From assembly GCA_015143735.1 (NCBI GenBank), contig VKHC01000254.1, positions 1 through 14,527 of the forward strand: 14,527 nt of DNA, given 5' to 3'. Origin of the DNA: Synura sp. LO234KE (taxonomy: Eukaryota > Sar > Synurophyceae > Synurales > Mallomonadaceae). The position numbers and the translations under genes are program-made. Positions 8,710 to 14,527 of the stretch are shown here, one piece after another; position 1 is the first letter of the stretch; every line of letters begins with the position of its first letter. The notes under the pieces were generated by a model. That model searched no databases. It was given only the letters and a program-made list of their open reading frames with translations, and had not been told where the DNA came from.

Positions 8710-8732
8710 TTGAAGTTGAACTTCAACTTCAA
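8710..8732. repeat. Perfect 11-bp inverted repeat with a 1-nt centre
   Basis: TTGAAGTTGAA and TTCAACTTCAA surround a single C. A further TTGAAGTTGA lies just upstream (about 8697-8706), making a small cluster of GAAGTT half-sites about 150 bp inside the right end of the DNA transposon. The same palindrome occurs at 10308-10330 in the duplicated copy. Confidence 0.85.
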
Positions 8733-8883
8733 CGTGACATTTAGCATAATAAAACTAGAAAGTTAGCATTGACCCATTTGCGTCACCATTTAAATACCCT
8801 AGGAGCATTTAGGGTCAGTTGGGAGTCAGGAATAGCCTAAATTAGGAAATTTTGATTATTTCTGTCCGCATTGTTTTGAGGTT

Positions 8884-8911
8884 CTATCCACAATACGTCC
8901 AAGACTCTCCT
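8884..8911 (-). repeat. Right terminal inverted repeat of the inserted DNA transposon (copy 1)
   Basis: It begins CTATCCACAATACGTCC and ends TCTCCT. It matches the left TIR at 23 of 28 positions in inverted orientation and is followed directly by the ATT target copy and the resumed integrase reading frame. Confidence 0.85.
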
Positions 8912-9391
8912 ATTACAAACCGACTCCCAGGAGCCCACCCTGAAGTTACTCCGCTATCCCCATATGAAGTTTACTTTGGCATAGCTCCACCAATAAGTCA
9001 CTTTCGAATCTTTGGATCGGTCTGCTATTTCAAAGATATACTTGCGGCCAAACAACCGCGCGCCAAAAGCTTTCGCGGAAACTTTGTCGGTTACGAAGAT
9101 CGTCAACAAGTAGGATACCAAATCTATGTACCTGAGCAGAAGCATTTCATTGTGAATTACCACGTCACATTTAGCACTGCTGATGATGTCTTCTCCAGCT
9201 TTCAACAAGCGAACCTAAATGACCGTCAAGTTCACTCGCTCAAGAAGTCAATGTCTCATGAAATCAAAGAAGATCTCCTTGAACCATCGACTCCGCCTAA
9301 AGGAAACCAGGTGGCACAAAGCACTGGTCACGCACAAGAAGATCAAAAGTCACTATCACACCGTCTCCAATCTGATAGTCATATCAAGTAA
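8912..9391 (+). pseudogene. Integrase C-terminal part of the copia element, copy 1
   Basis: The reading resumes as NRLPGAHPEVTPLSPYEVYF, then HFRIFGSVCYFK, FVGYEDRQQVGYQIYVPE and VTFSTADD. These are the usual copia blocks after the catalytic core (NRxP, TPYExW, HLRxFG, FVGY, Y-x-V). In the complete element they would follow ANYI at 6122 directly. The ATG at 8852 lies inside the DNA transposon and is not a real start. A Lys/Glu/Ser/Gln-rich linker follows, ending with TAA at 9389-9391; coding-like sequence continues in another frame to 9539. It is cut off from its own downstream RT by the second copy. Confidence 0.9.
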
Positions 9392-9573
9392 GCCGTCCCC
9401 TTTACTATGCCCTACTAGTAATAATTTAGATAAACCCACTTCTGAATTATATTCTATGAGAAATACTAGTATCAATGCACCCGCCATGAACAAAGCAGAT
9501 GTCAACTCAGCCTACCCCGGGATGCGAAGCAAACTGTGAAAGGTATTCGTCAGTACCGGAAGTAACTGCGAAT
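9388..9573 (+). pseudogene. Start of the integrase-RT linker, copy 1
   Basis: After the TAA at 9389 the frame used by 9219-9539 reads as a plausible linker (SKPSPLLCPTSNNLDKP, then MNKADVNSAYPGM). It stops with TGA at 9537-9539. The last 34 bp up to the duplication breakpoint show no further coding sense. Linkers between integrase and RT are poorly conserved in copia elements, so this rests on position. Confidence 0.5.
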
Positions 9574-9669
9574 AGCCTAGTACGAGGAGGGGTCGATCTT
9601 ATCCCCCGTTTGGAATGCAATGAAGTTAGTATAAGGTGCATCGGCACTTGGGTCTGCATACCTCCTCTC

Positions 9670-10114
9670 ACTCCATCGCGTCGTAGTCCCAGTCTAGTAG
9701 GGTCTCATTGTTTCAATCCGTCTTTGCATGCATTATGTTTACATGTCAACGACACCACACGTTTCGATCTGTCTGTGCGTGTGACACTCGTCCAATAGTT
9801 ACTTCACATATTATACTGTCGGAGTGCGACTCCTCACATCACTGTATTTCTAATTTTTGCTCCGTCCGTGCATCCGACCTTTCGTCTAACAGGGTTCCCA
9901 TACTTTTAACTCCACCCACGTGTGTACCATCTCTCTATATTACCGCCTATCCACGTTGTAATCCGTCGGCGTGTATGACTTCCGGCCTCTATTAGCTCCT
10001 CCACGTCTTCCACTCCGTCTTCGCGTGTAGCGTATCTGCACGTTCCGCCCCATCCGTGGTTGTAGCATCTCTACTTGTCCTCGCGTCCCTACGTCTCGCT
10101 CTGTCTATATGGAA
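9670..10114 (+). repeat. Degenerate ~48-bp repeat field, copy 2
   Basis: This repeats 8072-8516 in the second unit of the 1598-bp duplication. No difference from copy 1 was seen. Confidence 0.55.
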
Positions 10115-10481
10115 TACTGAAATAACATTTAATGGTGCGATTTCATGCGCATTACGTGATAATGATGCAAGACCATGGGTGCCTCTAGTTTCCTTTGCGT
10201 GGTAATCTTATTTAATTAACAATCTCATCAAATCTATGCGGCCTAAAGCTTATCTCTGGTTTTGATTTAAAGATATTTCTTCACCAAAATAAACTTGAAG
10301 TTGATCTTTGAAGTTGAACTTCAACTTCAACGTGACATTTAGCATAATAAAACTAGAAAGTTAGCATTGACCCATTTGCGTCACCATTTAAATACCCTAG
10401 GAGCATTTAGGGTCAGTTGGGAGTCAGGAATAGCCTAAATTAGGAAATTTTGATTATTTCTGTCCGCATTGTTTTGAGGTT

Positions 10482-10509
10482 CTATCCACAATACGTCCAA
10501 GACTCTCCT
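10482..10509 (-). repeat. Right TIR of the DNA transposon, copy 2
   Basis: This is the duplicate of 8884-8911. It has no left-end partner of its own, so it marks a partial transposon copy made by the tandem duplication and not a second insertion. Confidence 0.85.
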
Positions 10510-10989
10510 ATTACAAACCGACTCCCAGGAGCCCACCCTGAAGTTACTCCGCTATCCCCATATGAAGTTTACTTTGGCATAGCTCCACCAATAAGTCACT
10601 TTCGAATCTTTGGATCGGTCTGCTATTTCAAAGATATACTTGCGGCCAAACAACCGCGCGCCAAAAGCTTTCGCGGAAACTTTGTCGGTTACGAAGATCG
10701 TCAACAAGTAGGATACCAAATCTATGTACCTGAGCAGAAGCATTTCATTGTGAATTACCACGTCACATTTAGCACTGCTGATGATGTCTTCTCCAGCTTT
10801 CAACAAGCGAACCTAAATGACCGTCAAGTTCACTCGCTCAAGAAGTCAATGTCTCATGAAATCAAAGAAGATCTCCTTGAACCATCGACTCCGCCTAAAG
10901 GAAACCAGGTGGCACAAAGCACTGGTCACGCACAAGAAGATCAAAAGTCACTATCACACCGTCTCCAATCTGATAGTCATATCAAGTAA
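10510..10989 (+). pseudogene. Integrase C-terminal part of the copia element, copy 2
   Basis: The protein reading is identical to copy 1 (8912-9391), including the closing TAA. This copy is the one joined to the remainder of the element, since the linker and RT follow it without another breakpoint. Its lack of private mutations shows how recent the duplication is compared with the lesions that both copies share. Confidence 0.9.
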
Positions 10990-11243
10990 GCCGTCCCCTT
11001 TACTATGCCCTACTAGTAATAATTTAGATAAACCCACTTCTGAATTATATTCTATGAGAAATACTAGTATCAATGCACCCGCCATGAACAAAGCAGATGT
11101 CAACTCAGCCTACCCCGGGATGCGAAGCAAACTGTGAAAGGTATTCGTCAGTACTGGAAGTAACTGCGAATAGCCTGAAGGACTAAGCGAACCGTGAAGG
11201 GAACTGTACAGACGTCTCGTCAACGGGCAGATACCTGAAGAAC
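10986..11243 (+). pseudogene. Integrase-RT linker, copy 2 and continuation
   Basis: Up to 11171 this repeats 9388-9573. Beyond the breakpoint, single-copy sequence continues with a TAA at 11182-11184 in one frame. From there an open frame leads into the one that has its first ATG at 11244. No conserved motif is seen. Confidence 0.45.
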
Positions 11244-11834
11244 GTGTGGATGTGCGGTCGAAAGAGGTCAGAACCAACCACGGGTTGGCCATCCAGTCTG
11301 CATTCTGTACCGAACTCGTCAAGCACCCCATCCGAACTCAGTACCGATGTCATTAAGGTGACCCCTTATAAGAAGCGTTGTCTAATAAAAGAGACCGTCC
11401 CTCTCACCATCACGATGGTTGACATCCGGGAAGAGAAAGGGTTACCCCATGTTCCTATACCGATGATGACATCCAAAAGAGACCCGCGGATAGAGAAGGT
11501 GCCCCCAACGCAAACGAATAGTATCAACACTGGCGAATGCTCCCGGGGCAGTATTCGAGTCTATTCATTCTCATCCAGTCCTTTGAAAAGAGTCCGCTTT
11601 CAGATTCGTCCTGATTTAGTGATATTTTCTATGGAATCCTACGATCTGCCCATACAACCTATATCTGTATTACATGATAACTCTCTTGCCCTCTACATAG
11701 GTAAATATTTTCTGAATCCACACACGGACCTTCCATGTATGGTTCATAGAGCCATACTCTGGGCAAATCAGGAAGTTTTTTATATTATATCAACCGATAC
11801 GGCAAACCGTCATCCATACCCATACCACCGCTAG
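11244..11834 (+). CDS. Uninterrupted 196-residue open frame between integrase and RT, probable Pol linker
   Basis: The frame is open from about 11185; its first ATG is 11244 and it stops with TAG at 11832-11834. The N-terminal half is Ser/Thr/Pro/Arg rich (SLHSVPNSSSTPSELS), as expected of a flexible linker. The C-terminal half looks folded (SPLKRVRFQIRPDLVIF, then MVHRAILWANQEVFYI). No family was recognised. Immediately after the stop, coding sense moves to another frame and leads to the RT start, which supports its being part of the copia polyprotein. It is unusual in having no internal stop while every neighbour is broken. An unrelated inserted fragment is the alternative. Confidence 0.45.
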   Translation: MWMCGRKRSEPTTGWPSSLHSVPNSSSTPSELSTDVIKVTPYKKRCLIKETVPLTITMVDIREEKGLPHVPIPMMTSKRDPRIEKVPPTQTNSINTGECSRGSIRVYSFSSSPLKRVRFQIRPDLVIFSMESYDLPIQPISVLHDNSLALYIGKYFLNPHTDLPCMVHRAILWANQEVFYIISTDTANRHPYPYHR

Positions 11835-12860
11835 TTCATAAATCGCATGTTCATCCCCTAATTGCAGATTTCAAAAACCTCTGCTCTGTACTTGCCAAAA
11901 ATATAACCTTTCCAAAAATCTCTGAATCCTCCCTATTCCAAATAGACCACTCCACAGGACAGGAGGAGTATGAACTACCTATAACAGAGAAATCACATGA
12001 ACGTTATATTATCGACTCAAAAACCGGTAATGCGGCTATCGGATATGCATTAAGTCCTCGAACTGATACTGACGTCAAAACTCCTAAAACCTTTAATCAG
12101 GCAATGAAATCACCAGACTCGGCACAATGAAAAACCGCTATCGAAGCTGAACTCCAGTCCATGCGTGATAACAATGTTTGGAAACCTGCAAGATCGCAAA
12201 CTAGTTACCACCAAATGGGTATTTCGCCCCAAATATGACATTAATGGAGTCATTATCAAGTACAAAGCTCGCCTAGTTGCCCGCGGATTTGAGCAAGTCT
12301 ATGGTAAAGACTTCGACGAAACATACAGCCCGGTAACTCGCCTGTCTTCACTTCGACTTCTTTTCGCACTTGCAACTCAATTCGACCTTGATCTTCAAAA
12401 ACTGCCTTCTTGAATGCGAATCTTCAAGAAGAAGTCTACATTGAAGTTCCTCAAGGAGTTCAAATTGCAAAGCCTAACAACTGCTTTCGATTAAATAAAG
12501 CACTATACGGTCTCAAACAATCACCTCGCGCTTGGTAGACTCAACAAAACGCTGCGCACTCAAGGCTACAAATGCATTCAAAATAAAAATTGCCTCTTCG
12601 TCAAACACTCTACTGCAAGCATAACCATTATTGCGCTCAATGTTGATGACCTAATCATAGCGGGGAAATCCGCTGAAGTCACTCAGACCAAAGACTTTTT
12701 AAAATCGAGATATACAATGAAAGATTCAGGGCTCGTAAACCACATCTTAGGATGTGAAGTGTTTCAAGATCCGAATTCCAAAACTCTATACATGACCCAA
12801 CGACGACACATTCTTGCTACGTTGAAACGCTTTCTAAACAAAACCGAACTCGAAAAGGTC
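11826..12860 (+). pseudogene. Reverse transcriptase of the copia element, inactivated
   Basis: RVT_2-type reverse transcriptase. The entry block TPKTFNQAMKSPDSAQ is followed by TGA (12128-12130) where the family has Trp, then AIEAELQSMRDNNVWK. A frameshift near 12185 leads to KLVTTKWVFRPKYDINGVI, KARLVARGFEQVYGKDFDET and SPVTRLSSLRLLFALA. Then FDLDLQ runs straight into TAFLNANLQEEVYIEVPQG. The expected YQxDVK segment with the first catalytic Asp is missing and the frame shifts there (about 12400). LYGLKQSPRAW is followed by TAG (12536-12538) and another shift. ALNVDDLIIAG (12636-12668) carries the two remaining catalytic Asp, with Asn in place of the usual Tyr of YVDD. The frame is lost again near 12860. 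Confidence 0.95.
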
Positions 12861-13718
12861 GGTCTAATACATCACCAATGGAAGCTTCTGTAGCACTAAT
12901 TCACTACTTCGGACCTTCTACCAGATGAACAAGCGGAAATGCAAAGTGTACCGTATCGTGAAGCTATTGGTTCCCTTTCTGTGGCTTGTTGCCGGAACAA
13001 GAGCAGACATAGCCTATTAAGTTCAAACCTGTGCTAAGTTCTGCTCAAATCCCAGTCGCAAACACTGGAAAGCTGTATTACGAATATTACGGTATCTTCA
13101 CAGAACTATTAAATACGGTCAGGCTTTCCGAAAAGCTTGTACTCAATTACCGAAAGTAAAATTTATAAATCCTGCTCAAATTCAAAATCATCCATACAAG
13201 TCACGGGTTACTCCGACTCTGACTGGGGTCGTGATCCAGATACTCGTCGATAAATAGCTGGGTATCTAATGTTCATCAACGGATGCCTAATCAGCTGGGG
13301 TTTGAAAAGACAACAAAGCGTTGCTCTTTCCTCGATGGAAGCTGAATACATGGCCTTATGCCTAGCCACCCAAGAAGCTGTCTGGCTAATCGAAATTCTA
13401 AATCATCTCAAATTTCTTGAGAAATCCCCGATCATAATTCTCGAGGATAATAAAGCCTGCATTGATTTTTCAAACCACAACGTTCATCATGCCAAATCTA
13501 AACACATTCAACAAAGATATCACTACACGAGTGATGTAATTCAAAAAGGCAAAATCTCTTTCGCCTACATACCTACATCAGATAATCCAGCGGATATAAT
13601 GACCAAACCCTTAACTCCAACTGCTCATGTTCCTTACTTCTTACGCTTGATGATATTAGTACCGTCCTCAGGAGATCCGGAAATAGACGAAGTACCCCGC
13701 ATATCTGGAGACTCTTAA
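12861..13718 (+). pseudogene. RT connection region and RNase H of the copia element
   Basis: After a shift near 12860 come TSPMEASVALIH, then in other frames VPYREAIGS and AGTRADIAY. A TAA follows (13018-13020), and then RKHWKAVLRILRYLHRTIKYG. These are the usual connection motifs. RNase H begins about 13206 with YSDSDWGRDPDTRR (first acidic residue) and is interrupted by TAA at 13251-13253. The frame then stays open from 13254 to 13718: GLKRQQSVALSSMEAEYMAL (second acidic residue), ILEDNKACIDFS (third), HHAKSKHIQQRYHY and NPADIMTKPL (fourth). RNase H would degrade the RNA strand in RNA-DNA hybrids during cDNA synthesis. The catalytic acidic residues of the RNase H part all seem retained. The polyprotein ends with TAA at 13716-13718. 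Confidence 0.93.
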
Positions 13719-13798
13719 TAATTCGGCAACCGGCGAACCTTCATCAACGAACCTGCATTCCAGACCATTGAGCTCCAGTGATCTTCGTAAATTGGCTT

Positions 13799-13807
13799 GA
13801 GGAGGAG
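13799..13807 (+). promoter_or_regulatory. Polypurine tract for plus-strand cDNA priming
   Basis: GAGGAGGAG stands immediately before the TGTTAGAG that opens the LTR, about 80 bp after the end of the Pol frame. Purine runs directly upstream of the 3' LTR are the conserved plus-strand primer of LTR retrotransposons. Confidence 0.85.
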
Positions 13808-13977
13808 TGTTAGAGAAAAATATTTTTATGTTTTCCAGTAACTAGTAAAGTTGAACGTCTCTCTAAGATATTATTTGTGTTGAACAACATCTTTGGTGTA
13901 TAATTGATAATTATTGAGTTTTAGTCACTATCAAGCTTTTCTTGTTTCTAAAATGTCTAGAATGCAAGGTCTCAACA
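13808..13977 (+). repeat. 3' LTR of the copia element, about 170 bp
   Basis: It starts TGTTAGAG after the polypurine tract. The proposed end is CTCAACA at 13971-13977, which forms a near-inverted partner of the start (TGTTAGAG against TGTTGAG). A GTGTATAATTG stretch near 13896-13906 could serve as TATA element. The right boundary is uncertain because no second LTR is present for comparison. A length of 170 bp is short but within the range of copia elements. Confidence 0.7.
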
Positions 13978-14527
13978 CTAATGTTAATTTTCCGCAACAT
14001 AGTTGATAGTGCAGCTAGCGAATCTATCATTATCTGTCACCAGGCGGAGGAGTTTGTTTCCCAGGATGTGGTGGGGGAGTGAAGTGTCTGGATAGGTCAG
14101 TATTATGTCCGCCCTGCGCCGCCTACACCTAGTGTGATCTACTAAGTAGCTCATAGGGGTGCTTAGTTTGCGTGGTCTGCTATGTCTCTCTGTGTAATCT
14201 AAGCTAAGTTTCTGTTTTATAAAACGCTTCATGGTGGCGGCGACTCTAATTAATAACTATTAAAATTTTTCGGGAAATAACCCCACTCCACTACTCTATT
14301 GGTGGAGATGGGAGTATATTCTTAATGATTCAGTAAAAGTCATTGATTCTTCTTTATTGGGAGTTGTAGTAATTGTTCTTGTAGTCAGTTTTAACATGGA
14401 ACAAGGATGGAGGCGCGTTCACTCTGCCTAGCCGCCTAGTACTACATCGCTGCACCAAAATCCAGCTACAGATAATCCATTTGTAGCTAAAAATCAAAAT
14501 TTATATTTCCGTGGTAGATGCATCTGG
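13978..14527. other. Flank beyond the LTR, no recognisable gene
   Basis: No open frame with coding character is visible. The minus-strand frame 13984-14232 looks accidental. A hairpin with arms CTCCAC (14286-14291) and GTGGAG (14302-14307) extends by CCCA and TGGG with one bulged base. If the LTR is longer than proposed, part of this stretch belongs to it. Confidence 0.5.

Larger units (their letters stand above)
6120..8914. mobile_element. Non-autonomous DNA transposon of about 2.79 kb, with TIRs and 3-bp target duplication
   Basis: The insertion 6123-8911 splits the integrase gene. Its left end (6123-6150) and the reverse complement of its right end (8884-8911) match at 23 of 28 positions, starting AGGA and ending TGTGGATAG. 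ATT flanks it on both sides (6120-6122 and 8912-8914). Removing it with one ATT leaves Ala-Asn-Tyr-Ile-Thr-Asn-Arg-Leu-Pro in frame, which fits the copia consensus AxYLxNRxP exactly. No transposase is recognisable inside. A 3-bp duplication would fit CACTA- or Harbinger-like elements, but neither the CACTA terminus nor a TWA target is seen, so the superfamily is open. The right end exists again at 10482-10509 because of the later tandem duplication. Confidence 0.82.
7976..11171 (+). repeat. Direct tandem duplication, 1598-bp unit, two copies
   Basis: Copy 1 is 7976-9573 and copy 2 is 9574-11171. Reading both through by eye gives one difference, C at 9557 against T at 11155. AGCCT stands at 7976, 9574 and 11172, so each breakpoint has 5 bp of microhomology. 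Each copy contains the right part of a ~299-bp unit, the ~48-bp repeat field, the right TIR of the DNA transposon, the integrase C-terminal part and the start of the linker to RT. The duplication therefore came after the DNA transposon insertion. Confidence 0.97.
1434..13977 (+). mobile_element. Decayed Ty1/copia-type LTR retrotransposon, 5' truncated, with nested insertion and duplication
   Basis: The order protease, integrase, reverse transcriptase, RNase H, then polypurine tract and LTR is diagnostic of the copia (Pseudoviridae-like) type, where integrase precedes reverse transcriptase. Recognisable blocks are LDSGAT (4881), the integrase D-D-35 spacing (5703-6020), the integrase C-terminal part (8912 and again 10510), KARLVARGF and NVDD (12165-12650), and the RNase H block SSMEAEYMAL to ADIMTKPL (about 13200-13620). 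After discounting the 2.79-kb insertion and the 1598-bp duplication the span is still about 8 kb. That is longer than the roughly 5 kb usual for copia elements, mainly because of the gag-like region. No 5' LTR or primer binding site was found. Stops and frameshifts in every domain mean it cannot move on its own. Confidence 0.93.

Noticed and set aside
6115-8919. 8-bp target duplication (ATTACATT against ATTACAAA) for a hAT-type insertion
   Set aside because: Two mismatches are needed, and removal would leave the integrase frame broken. The 3-bp ATT model restores it exactly.
8954-9208. Minus-strand 84-residue frame, repeated at 10552-10806
   Set aside because: It is antisense to the integrase C-terminal blocks and conserved only because of the recent duplication.
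11310-11350. CACCCCATCCGAACTCAGTACC resembles a 5S rRNA internal segment
   Set aside because: The flanking helices and the start and end of 5S rRNA are missing, and the stretch lies inside a long open frame.
13984-14232. 82-residue minus-strand frame beyond the LTR
   Set aside because: No motif or coding character, and it overlaps sequence with no other sign of a gene.

Overview
The window looks like repeat-rich, non-coding chromosomal DNA of a eukaryote. The host lineage cannot be told from it. No intact host gene, rRNA, tRNA or CRISPR array was found. The dominant object is one decayed Ty1/copia-type LTR retrotransposon on the + strand, about 1434 to 13977. Its parts run in the copia order: long gag-like region, protease (LDSGAT), gag-pre-integrase, integrase core, integrase C-terminal part, reverse transcriptase (NVDD box), RNase H, polypurine tract and a 3' LTR of about 170 bp. 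No 5' LTR is visible.

Region 1-1433 is AT-rich and different in character. It holds a short + strand open frame (393-548) and a 5'-truncated minus-strand gene (638 to about 1437). The latter codes for an Asn/Ser/Thr/Gly/Ile-rich repetitive protein that resembles fibre-like or low-complexity surface proteins of large DNA viruses or phages. The two genes end tail to tail, and a 22-bp tandem repeat lies between them. At about 1434 the composition switches abruptly and the retroelement begins.

Regions 1434-6122 and 8912-13977 are the retroelement. It carries many frameshifts and in-frame stops, an internal duplication of about 235 bp (5141-5616), an integrase with Asp where the catalytic Glu should be, and a reverse transcriptase that has lost the segment with its first catalytic Asp.

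Region 6123-8911 is a 2.79-kb insertion inside the integrase gene. Its ends are 28-bp imperfect terminal inverted repeats (23 of 28 match) and it is flanked by a 3-bp ATT duplication. Removing the insertion and one ATT restores the copia integrase motif in frame, so it is very probably a non-autonomous DNA transposon. It contains two diverged ~297-299 bp tandem units and a degenerate ~48-bp repeat field.

Region 7976-11171 is a direct tandem duplication of 1598 bp. It covers the right end of the DNA transposon plus the C-terminal part of integrase. Only one mismatch was seen between the copies, and AGCCT occurs at all three breakpoints. The inferred order of events is: retroelement insertion, DNA transposon insertion into it, then a very recent tandem duplication across the transposon-retroelement boundary. 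Region 13978-14527 lies beyond the LTR and shows nothing recognisable except a small hairpin.
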